Shown here: one piece after another, positions 1 to 7,416 of the stretch
Numbering within the stretch: position 1 is the stretch's first letter
Layout: each line of letters starts with the position of its first letter
Source: Clostridia bacterium
GTDB taxonomy: Bacteria; Bacillota; Clostridia; Oscillospirales; CAG-272
DNA length: 9,092 bases
Assembly (NCBI GenBank): GCA_017958705.1
Contig: JAGDCE010000106.1
Coordinates: forward strand, 1 to 9,092
Direction of reading: 5' to 3'
Notes under the pieces: generated by a model
Told to the model about the DNA's origin: nothing
The model's input: only the letters and a program-made list of their open reading frames with translations
Databases searched by the model: none
Position numbers and translations under genes: made by a program

Positions 1-1
1 A

Positions 2-556
2 GAATACGGTAAACTCAAAGCCGATACCGTAATGCTGAACGCCCGCGATCTTAACGTCAGAAACGTCATGAAGATCGCGCGTAAGAACGGTCTTGACGTC
101 AGCTCCGTGCTGTTTGAAGAAGTTATCGACCGCGTTGATACGATGAAGGAAACGAGCATTTTTCTGCTCGGCCTGTCCGCCGTGGTCGCTATCTTCCTGT
201 TCATCATAATACTGAACTATCTGCTCCTGCTCGTGAAGGAACGCAACAAGGAGCTCGGCATCATGCGCGGCCTCGGCACGAGCGGCGCGGTCACGGTCAA
301 GATATTCTACATCGAGATAGGTCTGCTTGATATCATCGTATCGGTGATATCGGCAATTATAGCGTACCGCGTCGTAAGCAGCATAAACGGTCTGATCGGA
401 AGCCTGACGATGCAGAAGATCTCATGGTTCTCTTTCGGGATCGCGGAGTTCATCATCTCGGTACTGATATTTACTGCTTTCTTATGCATCATAGCTTATC
501 CGATACTGCGAAGCGTGATCAAGAAACAGCCGATCGACGTGATAAGATCAATATAA
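2..556 (+). CDS. FtsX-family ABC transporter permease, C-terminal part (5' end outside window)
   Basis: This is the last 184 residues of a membrane protein whose reading frame is open to the left edge, so the true start lies upstream and the internal ATG at 32 should not be taken as the start. It shows the typical C-terminal FtsX/MacB permease domain: three hydrophobic helices at about visible residues 53-78, 104-124 and 145-168, with the cytoplasmic loop KERNKELGIMRGLG after the first. The protein ends with QPIDVIRSI, like the PxxxI/M ends of this family. The loop and helices align by eye with the C-terminus of the next gene (KLEGRQIGILRGMGARG), so the two are paralogues. Family members use ATP hydrolysis to drive export, lipoprotein release or mechanical signalling rather than classical import. 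Whether this protein also has its own ATPase domain cannot be seen. It is followed closely by the ABC gene at 570 and is probably in the same operon. Family assignment is firm; substrate is unknown. Confidence 0.88.
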   Translation, partial: EYGKLKADTVMLNARDLNVRNVMKIARKNGLDVSSVLFEEVIDRVDTMKETSIFLLGLSAVVAIFLFIIILNYLLLLVKERNKELGIMRGLGTSGAVTVKIFYIEIGLLDIIVSVISAIIAYRVVSSINGLIGSLTMQKISWFSFGIAEFIISVLIFTAFLCIIAYPILRSVIKKQPIDVIRSI

Positions 557-564
557 GGGGGTGA
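556..564 (+). promoter_or_regulatory. Strong Shine-Dalgarno site that sets the ABC gene start at ATG 570
   Basis: The bases AGGGGGTGA match the anti-SD complement AGGAGGTGA with one difference and end five bases before the ATG at 570. A GTG at 561 is in frame and would lengthen the protein by three residues, but it lies inside this ribosome binding site, so it is very unlikely to be the start. The site begins at the last base of the preceding stop codon, which places the two genes in close translational contact. Confidence 0.8.
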
Positions 565-569
565 CACAG

Positions 570-3188
570 ATGCTTGAGTTGAAAAACGTATCAAAAACGT
601 ACAGAACAAAAAACGGCGTCACTCAGCGTGCGCTGAACGACGTTTCTCTGTCGTTCCCCGAATCAGGTCTCGTGTTCATCGTCGGACGCTCCGGCGGCGG
701 TAAATCGACGCTGCTCAATATGATAGCGACACTCGACACACCCGACCGCGGCGACATACTGCTTTACGGAAACAGCTTCACGAAATTCACGCGCGCACAG
801 CTCGACTCCTACAGAAACACTTACGTCGGCGTGGTATTTCAGGAATACAACCTGATCCCGACGCTCACGCTCCGTCAGAACACCGCGCTCGCGCTCGGAC
901 TTCAGAGCAAGCAGGATGATGAGAGGGTCACCCGCGCGCTTGAATATCTCGGACTGACGGATATTGCCGACAGAAAGCCGAACGAGATATCCGGCGGTCA
1001 GGCACAGCGCGCAGCGATCGCACGCGCCATAGTCAAGGATCCGAAGATGATCGTCGCAGACGAGCCGACCGGAAACCTCGACTCGAAGACCGGCCGCGAA
1101 GTCTTCTCGATATTCAAAGAACTTTCTAAGACAAAGCTGGTCATCATCGTGACGCATGACAGAGATATTGCCGACGAGATCGGCGACCGCGTCATCGAGA
1201 TTAAGGACGGGCGCATCCACAAGGACCTCATACGCACGACCGAGCTTTACGAGCCCGCGATTGACACCGTCGGCGACAGGCTCGTCCGCGTACCGCACGG
1301 AAAAAAGCTCGACGATCAGGCGCTTGAGGAAATTAACGCGATACTCGGCCGCTCCGAACGCGATACGTACATAATAAACGAATCCGACACGGTGAAAGTA
1401 AAGTCGATGAACATCCACGTCAAAAACGCGGTTGAGCTTCGCCAGGAAGGAAATTCGACTTATTATTTCCCGTACAGAGCCGAGCCGGAAACGCAGAAGC
1501 CGATAGATCTTATCGGTTCACACATGCCGTTCTCCGTCGGTCTGAAACTGTCGCTTTCGATGCTGAAACACAAGAAATTCCGTCTCGTGATGACGGTCAT
1601 TATGCTCGTGCTCGCGCTGTTCCTCGCCGCCGTCGTCGGCGTGTTCAGATTCTACGACGCCGACAGAGCCATGGCGAAGACGATGACTTCGGACGATCGT
1701 GAAAGCGTCCTCATCTGCAAAGACGGTACGTATTACGCGGAAAAGGAATTTACAAACGAAGATCTTGACACGCTTTCGGTTTCGGTCGGCAGCGTGACAA
1801 AGGTCTATTTCGGCATATCCTCGATAGTCTTCAAGGATACCGGAAAAAGCTATAAACCGACCGAGAACGACACGTTCAAGAATTTCTACGGCCTTTTGCC
1901 GTCGGATGAAAACGTTCTGAAAGCGGAAGATCTCGAAACCGGTTCTCTGCCTGCTTCATTCGGCGACGCGGTCGTGTCAGCCGTCGCCGCTCAATATATG
2001 CTTGACGTAAACGCGTACAAGGGCGTCAACTCTTATGCGGATCTGATAGGAAAGACTTTCGTATACGCGGGCTGCACGTTCAAGATCTGCGGTATCAAAA
2101 AAGCTGATCTTACCCTGTACTATAAAGCGGATCTGATGAGAAAGAACGCGGGATATCTTTACAGCGAGCTGCCGGAAGATTACGAAGACAGCCTTGCGAC
2201 GGGCGACGGATTCGTCTACGTTACAGAAAACTATATCGAAGAGCTTATCTCCGAAACGCACACGATCGCCGCGTCAGCGGACTGCATCAGCGGGACTCGG
2301 ACGATGAGGATCTCGTCTGTCGCGGATTCCGCGTACGCGAAAAACGTAGTTTATAACGACGGCGAAGGCGGATTCATAATCGATACCGCGCTGTATTCAA
2401 AGCTATTCCCCGGCGCCGGGACAGACACGGAAGCTATTAAGGAAAAGCTCGGACAGTTCAACCGCGAAAACAACGGTTATCTTATAATCCAGGCAAAAGA
2501 CAGCTCTACCAAAGGAAGCAAGACGAGCCTGCCCGTAAACGGGATGCACATCTCGGCCGTATGCGAAGGCGTCGCGTCCGTGCTATATTTAAGAACCGAA
2601 GAATATATCTCGTTTATAAAGGACGCGCTTCCGGTCTATAACGTGCTCGTTCCGCAGAAAGACAGCGTCAGCGGCAACATACGTCTGCTTAAACAGCTTC
2701 GTGCGGTCGGCGCACATCCGGATACGAAATATTACAAGGATTATCAGACATATATCGGAACTCTCGGCCTGTTTACCAAGACACTGACAGATATCCTCGT
2801 GATGATATCTGTCGTCGCGGTGCTTCTTCTCTTCTCATTCATTTCTTCGTCCGTGAAACTCGAAGGCAGACAGATAGGAATCCTGCGCGGCATGGGCGCA
2901 CGCGGTATCGACGCGTTCAAAGCGTTCGGCATCGAAGGCGGGCTGATAACCGGCGCTTCGCTTATAACCGCCATGATACTCGTCGTGATACTGTTCCCCG
3001 TCATAAACGCGCTGATCTCCGCGGATTATTCGTATCATTTCTATTCACTCGTTATCAATCCCGGAACGCTGCTGCTGATGGCGATCACGGCGGTACTTAT
3101 AACAGCGGCCGCGATAACGATCCCGCTAATAAGGCTCGTCACGATGTCCCCCGTGTCCGCGATGAACAAGAACGAAACACAAAGATGA
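570..3188 (+). CDS. MacB/FtsX-type ABC transporter, fused ATPase and permease
   Basis: A 872-residue inner-membrane ABC protein with ATPase and permease on one chain. The N-terminal ATPase (about residues 1-225) has Walker A GRSGGGKST (39-47), a Q-loop in VVFQEYNL (Gln91), the signature ISGGQ (140-144; Ile replaces the usual Leu), Walker B MIVADEP with Asp164-Glu165, the D-loop GNLD, and the H-loop His196. It is of the LolD/MacB subfamily. A cytoplasmic linker of about 100 residues leads to TM1 (338-360), then a large extracytoplasmic domain (about 362-735) that I do not recognise in detail, then TM2-TM4 (about 740-761, 791-813, 831-853) with the FtsX loop GRQIGILRGMGARG. This is the MacB topology, with the ATPase N-terminal. 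All catalytic motifs look intact. It follows a paralogous permease and precedes a rhamnosidase lipoprotein by 10 bases, so it is probably co-transcribed with both. The substrate is unknown: peptide or antimicrobial export, lipoprotein handling and envelope signalling are all possible for this family. The start is ATG 570; GTG 561 is the alternative. Confidence 0.92.
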   Translation: MLELKNVSKTYRTKNGVTQRALNDVSLSFPESGLVFIVGRSGGGKSTLLNMIATLDTPDRGDILLYGNSFTKFTRAQLDSYRNTYVGVVFQEYNLIPTLTLRQNTALALGLQSKQDDERVTRALEYLGLTDIADRKPNEISGGQAQRAAIARAIVKDPKMIVADEPTGNLDSKTGREVFSIFKELSKTKLVIIVTHDRDIADEIGDRVIEIKDGRIHKDLIRTTELYEPAIDTVGDRLVRVPHGKKLDDQALEEINAILGRSERDTYIINESDTVKVKSMNIHVKNAVELRQEGNSTYYFPYRAEPETQKPIDLIGSHMPFSVGLKLSLSMLKHKKFRLVMTVIMLVLALFLAAVVGVFRFYDADRAMAKTMTSDDRESVLICKDGTYYAEKEFTNEDLDTLSVSVGSVTKVYFGISSIVFKDTGKSYKPTENDTFKNFYGLLPSDENVLKAEDLETGSLPASFGDAVVSAVAAQYMLDVNAYKGVNSYADLIGKTFVYAGCTFKICGIKKADLTLYYKADLMRKNAGYLYSELPEDYEDSLATGDGFVYVTENYIEELISETHTIAASADCISGTRTMRISSVADSAYAKNVVYNDGEGGFIIDTALYSKLFPGAGTDTEAIKEKLGQFNRENNGYLIIQAKDSSTKGSKTSLPVNGMHISAVCEGVASVLYLRTEEYISFIKDALPVYNVLVPQKDSVSGNIRLLKQLRAVGAHPDTKYYKDYQTYIGTLGLFTKTLTDILVMISVVAVLLLFSFISSSVKLEGRQIGILRGMGARGIDAFKAFGIEGGLITGASLITAMILVVILFPVINALISADYSYHFYSLVINPGTLLLMAITAVLITAAAITIPLIRLVTMSPVSAMNKNETQR

Positions 3189-3190
3189 GG
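3187..3190 (+). promoter_or_regulatory. Ribosome binding site of the rhamnosidase gene, overlapping the ABC stop codon
   Basis: GAGG lies eight bases before the ATG at 3199 and shares two bases with the TGA stop (3186-3188) of the ABC gene. This overlap suggests that ribosomes finishing the ABC protein help start the rhamnosidase, so the two are likely made together. Confidence 0.65.
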
Positions 3191-3198
3191 TATAACGA

Positions 3199-6100
3199 AT
3201 GAAAAAACTATTCTCTTTTATCCTCGCAATTCTGATCATATTGCCTGTATTCGCCGGATGCGGCGGAAACGGCGAAGATACGACTGATACCGTCACGACC
3301 GCGGCGGAAAGCCAGACTGATAACGACGCCCCGGTGCCGACGGGCGACGGCGTCGCCGTCGGATCTCTGCGCGTGAATTATGAAAATGAACCGGTATGCG
3401 TCGAAGGACAGCCTATGTTCTCATGGGTCATTGCCTCAAACGTACGCGGTACCGTTCAGAGTTCTTATCGAGTAAAGGTCGCGGAATCGTCGGATAAGCT
3501 TTCATCGGCAGACCTTGTCTGGGATTCGGGTGTCGTCTCATCCGATGCGTGCACACTTGTCGAGTGCGGCGGAGAGCTTCGTGAAGCGGTCAGATATTAC
3601 TGGAGCGTCACGGTGACGGACGACAAAGGGAATTCCGCCGAATCCGCACCTTCATCCTTCGTTACCGCACTGACAGAGACGGGCTTCGGCGACGCGTCGT
3701 GGATCACTGAGAACACAGAAGGATCAAATATCATCAATTTCAACGAAGCCGACTGGATATGGCTTCTGAAAGACGATTCTCAAGGCTCGATACCTGAAAA
3801 AACGGAATATTTCAGATACAGCTTCGATATTTCAAAAGAAATTACATACGCCGCGGCGATATTCACAGCTGACGATTTCGGTGAGCTTTACGTGAACGGT
3901 ACGGAAGCGATCAAGATCACGCGTGAGGGAGGCTGGAAGAACGCCGGTTCGGCGGTCGTGACCGAACTCCTGAAACAGGGCAGGAACCTGCTTGCGTGCA
4001 GAATAATAAACGGTGAATTCGGATACGGCGCCGCGATCGTAAAACTGCTGATAAAGTACAGCGACGGCACTTCTTCCGTTATAACCTCGAACGGAAACTG
4101 GCTCGGTACGGAAAAATTCGATCCCGACTGGTACAAAACAGACGCGAGCGAAGCCGGATATGAAAAAGTAAATTCAGTGACAGGCTACGGCGGCAATCCA
4201 TGGAATCAGCAGGTCAGCATCGGAAACTCAGACAAGAGCGCGCCGATGCTCCGGTGTGAGTTTGAAGTCGGCGAAGGCGTCGTTTCCGCGAAACTTTTCG
4301 CATCCGCTGCAGGCCTTTACGTAGCGTACGTAAACGGCGCCAAGGCCGACAACAGCGTGCTCGATCCCGGACGTACTGAATACGACAAGCGCATCATGTA
4401 TCAGTGCTGTGACGTGACGGATCAGATCAAAACCGGCGTGAACGCCATCGGCGCTATGCTCGGCAGAGGCTGGTATATCGGCGCTTACTCCCCGTACGGC
4501 GCGACGATCCCCGCGTTCATCTGCAAACTCGTGATCGATTATGCGGACGGGACGAGACAGCTCGTCTGCACAGACGATAAATGGTCGGTCACGACAGACG
4601 GCCCGATCACGTATGACGATATTTTCAACGGCGAACACTACGACTCCGGAAAAGAAAAAGACGGATGGACTGCCGCCGGATACGACGCCGGAGAATGGGA
4701 CAAAGTCAGCGTCACAACGGCAAAAACGCTCGGTGTCGGGACTTTGTGCCCGCAGCTTTCCGGCACAGTGCAGGTCATGGACACCGTGACGGCGAAATCG
4801 GTCAGCAAAATAGGAAAGACCGCGTTCATATACGATTTCGGGCAGAATCTGACCGGTGTTGCATCGGTTAAGCTCAAAGGAAAAGCGGGCACGAAAGTAA
4901 AGCTGCGTCACGCTGAAATGCTGAACGACGGCAGCAGCGGAAGCGACGGCGCAAAAGGCACGCTTTACACCGCGAACCTCCGCTCCGCTCAGGCGACGGA
5001 TGAATACATCCTCAAGGGCGACGAGGACGGTGAGGTCTACACCCCCGTGTTCACTTATCACGGATTCAGATATATGGAGATCTCGGGCTTAAGCGAAGCT
5101 CCGGATATCTCTGACGTAAAAGCTCTCGTCCTCTACTCTTATATGGAAGACACCGGAAGCATAACGACGTCGGATACGCTGATAAACGCTCTTATATCAA
5201 ATACATACTGGGGTCAGCGCGGCAACTTCCTCTCCACCCCGACCGACTGCCCGCAGCGCGACGAGCGCATGGGCTGGTCCGGCGACGCGCAGATCTTCTG
5301 CGGCACCGCCGCATACAACATGAACGTGAAAACGTTCTTTGACAAGTATATAACCGATCTGAACGACGCTCAGAGGTCCGACGGTTCATATCCCGACGTT
5401 GCTCCGCAGTCGAACAGAGCGCAGTATACGGGCTCGGGAAACAACGCCTGGGGCGACGCTGGCGTTATTATCCCGTGGATCATGTACGTCAGATACGGCG
5501 ACATCTCCTATATCGAAAAGTATTATTCCAATATGAAGCGCTACGCCAGGTATCTTTCGACGACGAGCTCTGACCATATAAGGAGCAGGAGCGCTTACGG
5601 CGACTGGCTGTCGATCGGTGAATCGACTCCCGTCTCGGTCACCGATACGGCGTACTGCATACGCGTTATGGATCTGCTTGAAAAAATGGCGACGCTTCTC
5701 GGCAAAAGCAGCGACGCGGCGAGATTCGCCGATGAAGCGCGTCAGTACCGCGAGGCGTGGACAAAGAATTTCCTGTCGTCGAGCGGCAAATTGAAACACG
5801 ACACGCAGACGGCGTATCTCGTGGCACTCGCATTCGATATAGTTCCGGAAGATAAACGGCAGGCTCTCGCCGACAGACTCAATTCAAAGATAATACACAA
5901 CGGCAACAGGCTGACGACCGGATTCATCGGCTGCCCGATCCTGCTTCCGATGCTTTGCAAGTACGGTTACACCGAAACGGCTTTCGCACTGCTTCAGCAA
6001 GAGGAATATCCGTCGTGGAAATATCCGATACTGCAGGGAGCGACAACGATCTGGGAGCGTTGGAACAGTTATACTATCGAAAACGGCTTCGGCGACGCCG

Positions 6101-6501
6101 GAATGAACTCGTTCAACCATTATTCGTACGGCTCGGTCACCGAGTGGATCTATTCGACACTCGTCGGAATAACGTGCGACGAAAGCGCGCCCGGCTTCTC
6201 TCACTTCTTCCTTGAACCCGTCAGCGGCGGAGGAATAACGGAAGTCAGCGGACAATATGAATCGATAAGAGGTCTTATCAAAAGCTCCTGGAAAGCCGAA
6301 AACGACGTTATGAAAACGTATGAATGCACCGTGCCAGCGAACACATCCGCGACGCTTTATCTGCCGGCAGCAGACGCCTTGCTTGTGACGGAGAGCGGGA
6401 AACCGCTGTCTGAAGCTGAAGGACTGACGGTCATATCGGCGGAAAACGGTATCGTGACAATAGAGCTCGGATGCGGACAATATTCGTTTGAGATAAAATA
6501 A
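3199..6501 (+). CDS. Secreted lipoprotein alpha-L-rhamnosidase, GH78 family
   Basis: A 1100-residue enzyme predicted to remove terminal alpha-L-rhamnose from glycans or glycosides outside the cell. A lipoprotein signal peptide ends at VFAGC with Cys21, followed by a Thr/Asp-rich linker to about residue 50. The domain order matches large six-domain GH78 enzymes: a fibronectin-like domain (about 55-157), a beta-sandwich at the CBM67 position (about 183-340, with WIW and LYVNG), a Bac_rhamnosid_N-type domain (about 345-505, with DPGRTEYDK), a beta-sandwich with YDFGQNLTG and HAEMLNDG (about 525-645), the alpha/alpha barrel (about 650-1000), and a C-terminal beta domain with FFLEPV. The catalytic region has TDCPQRDERMGWSGD, where Glu689 is the likely general acid and Asp696 a conserved acidic residue, and IWERW, where Glu953 is the likely base. 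These roles come from family knowledge, not from an alignment run here. It is the last gene of the + strand group, directly before a terminator. Its membrane-anchored location is expected; its substrate is not known. Confidence 0.95.
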   Translation: MKKLFSFILAILIILPVFAGCGGNGEDTTDTVTTAAESQTDNDAPVPTGDGVAVGSLRVNYENEPVCVEGQPMFSWVIASNVRGTVQSSYRVKVAESSDKLSSADLVWDSGVVSSDACTLVECGGELREAVRYYWSVTVTDDKGNSAESAPSSFVTALTETGFGDASWITENTEGSNIINFNEADWIWLLKDDSQGSIPEKTEYFRYSFDISKEITYAAAIFTADDFGELYVNGTEAIKITREGGWKNAGSAVVTELLKQGRNLLACRIINGEFGYGAAIVKLLIKYSDGTSSVITSNGNWLGTEKFDPDWYKTDASEAGYEKVNSVTGYGGNPWNQQVSIGNSDKSAPMLRCEFEVGEGVVSAKLFASAAGLYVAYVNGAKADNSVLDPGRTEYDKRIMYQCCDVTDQIKTGVNAIGAMLGRGWYIGAYSPYGATIPAFICKLVIDYADGTRQLVCTDDKWSVTTDGPITYDDIFNGEHYDSGKEKDGWTAAGYDAGEWDKVSVTTAKTLGVGTLCPQLSGTVQVMDTVTAKSVSKIGKTAFIYDFGQNLTGVASVKLKGKAGTKVKLRHAEMLNDGSSGSDGAKGTLYTANLRSAQATDEYILKGDEDGEVYTPVFTYHGFRYMEISGLSEAPDISDVKALVLYSYMEDTGSITTSDTLINALISNTYWGQRGNFLSTPTDCPQRDERMGWSGDAQIFCGTAAYNMNVKTFFDKYITDLNDAQRSDGSYPDVAPQSNRAQYTGSGNNAWGDAGVIIPWIMYVRYGDISYIEKYYSNMKRYARYLSTTSSDHIRSRSAYGDWLSIGESTPVSVTDTAYCIRVMDLLEKMATLLGKSSDAARFADEARQYREAWTKNFLSSSGKLKHDTQTAYLVALAFDIVPEDKRQALADRLNSKIIHNGNRLTTGFIGCPILLPMLCKYGYTETAFALLQQEEYPSWKYPILQGATTIWERWNSYTIENGFGDAGMNSFNHYSYGSVTEWIYSTLVGITCDESAPGFSHFFLEPVSGGGITEVSGQYESIRGLIKSSWKAENDVMKTYECTVPANTSATLYLPAADALLVTESGKPLSEAEGLTVISAENGIVTIELGCGQYSFEIK

Positions 6502-6539
6502 AAAATCCCGGGGAACTTCGGTTCCCCGGAAACTTTTTT
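6500..6539. terminator. Bidirectional rho-independent terminator between convergent genes
   Basis: A perfect 9-bp stem (6508-6516 with 6521-6529, arm CCGGGGAAC) closes a TTCG loop, the very stable C(UUCG)G tetraloop on the + strand. A run of six T (6534-6539) follows it on the + side, and a run of A (6500-6505) before it gives a U tract for the - strand transcript. It can therefore end both the rhamnosidase transcript and the lipid kinase transcript. The stop codon of the kinase gene (6538-6540) overlaps the T tract. Confidence 0.92.
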
Positions 6540-7404
6540 ATTTGAACAGGAAATTTACCGCTTTAGGTACTATTTCGATCTGCACGCTGCTGCATTTCGA
6601 GATCTCGCCGTCCGCGCATAAACTCTCCATTCCGCTGATGCTGAGCTTCGTACAGCGGCGGTACGTCATTATGTCTTTGAAGCGTTCCACCACGTCGCCG
6701 GTCTCTTTGTCCATATGCTCGCCCTTTTTGTAGGCTGCGATAACGGACGGGAATCTTTTGCGCGGGACTTTTCTGACAAGGAGCACATCGATCAATCCGT
6801 CGGTCAAATCCGCGAGGGGCGCGGGCTTGAATCCACCGCCGTAATATCTCGCGTTTGCAGCGACGCAGAGCATGTATTCTCCGTCGAAGATCTCTTCTTC
6901 ACCGTTTTCCTTCGTCGCTTTGACGGTTATCCCGAGACCGTAATTTCCGACAAACGTATTGACGACACCGCAGATATACGCAAAGCTGCCTGTTATGAGT
7001 GGCTTTTTCTTATAGTACTCCGTTTTCTGAACGACCGTGCAGTCAAAGCCGATATTGAGGATATTTATATAATATCTGTCGTTGAACTTGATCACGTCGC
7101 ATCTGACGGGTTCGTCCGATCCGCACTCGTACCGGAGCAGATCGTTGCCGGTGCCGTCGCCGATCGCGGAAAGTACGGCGGTCTCGCCGGCTCCCGCGGC
7201 GATAACACCGTTTACGGCTTCGTTTATCGTTCCGTCGCCGCCGCAGATTATAAAGTGCGTATACGGTTCTTTCAGAAGCGTCTGCGTGACGTATCTTTCA
7301 ACGTCGCCGACACCCTTGCTTACGTAGTATTTGCAGTCGTCCGAGATTTCTTTGACCGCTTTTCCCTTGCCGGCGGCGGGATTTATGATCTTTACAGTAT
7401 TCAT
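6538..7404 (-). CDS. Diacylglycerol kinase-family lipid kinase (DgkB/YegS type)
   Basis: A soluble 288-residue lipid kinase that probably phosphorylates diacylglycerol (or a related lipid) at the inner face of the membrane, returning it to phosphatidic acid for phospholipid synthesis. The N-terminus has INPAAGKGKA (about residues 7-16), then the nucleotide-binding GGDGTINEAVNG (55-66) and GDGTGND (82-88); the family usually has a Pro-x-Gly-Thr motif here, and this protein has Gly-Asp instead. Later landmarks are NIGFDC (117-122), YGGGFKPAPLADLTDGLIDV (188-207) and DGE (265-267), where the catalytic Asp of DgkB lies. Length and domain order are normal and no truncation is seen. The gene starts 12 bases after the stop of the foldase lipoprotein gene, so the two are probably one operon. 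In Gram-positive bacteria this kinase recycles diacylglycerol left from lipoteichoic acid synthesis, which fits an envelope operon. A GTG at 7408-7410 is in frame but lies in the ribosome binding site. Confidence 0.9.
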   Translation of the reverse strand: MNTVKIINPAAGKGKAVKEISDDCKYYVSKGVGDVERYVTQTLLKEPYTHFIICGGDGTINEAVNGVIAAGAGETAVLSAIGDGTGNDLLRYECGSDEPVRCDVIKFNDRYYINILNIGFDCTVVQKTEYYKKKPLITGSFAYICGVVNTFVGNYGLGITVKATKENGEEEIFDGEYMLCVAANARYYGGGFKPAPLADLTDGLIDVLLVRKVPRKRFPSVIAAYKKGEHMDKETGDVVERFKDIMTYRRCTKLSISGMESLCADGEISKCSSVQIEIVPKAVNFLFK

Positions 7405-7406
7405 AT

Positions 7407-7413
7407 TCACTCC
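7407..7413 (-). promoter_or_regulatory. Ribosome binding site that sets the lipid kinase start at ATG 7404
   Basis: Read on the - strand, GGAGTGA precedes the ATG, with GGAG ending five bases before it. The in-frame GTG two codons upstream overlaps this site, so the ATG is the better start. The site lies in the 12-base gap after the foldase stop codon. Confidence 0.72.
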
Positions 7414-7416
7414 GTA

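Noticed and set aside
663..1418. A 251-codon open frame on the - strand opposite the ABC ATPase domain
   Set aside because: It overlaps intact Walker A, signature and Walker B coding sequence on the other strand and shows no motif of its own; it is a codon-bias shadow.
4228..5061. A 277-codon open frame on the - strand opposite the rhamnosidase
   Set aside because: It lies entirely within the well-supported GH78 gene, its protein has no recognisable domain and an Arg/Val/Ala-rich shadow composition, and it has no supporting promoter or ribosome binding site.
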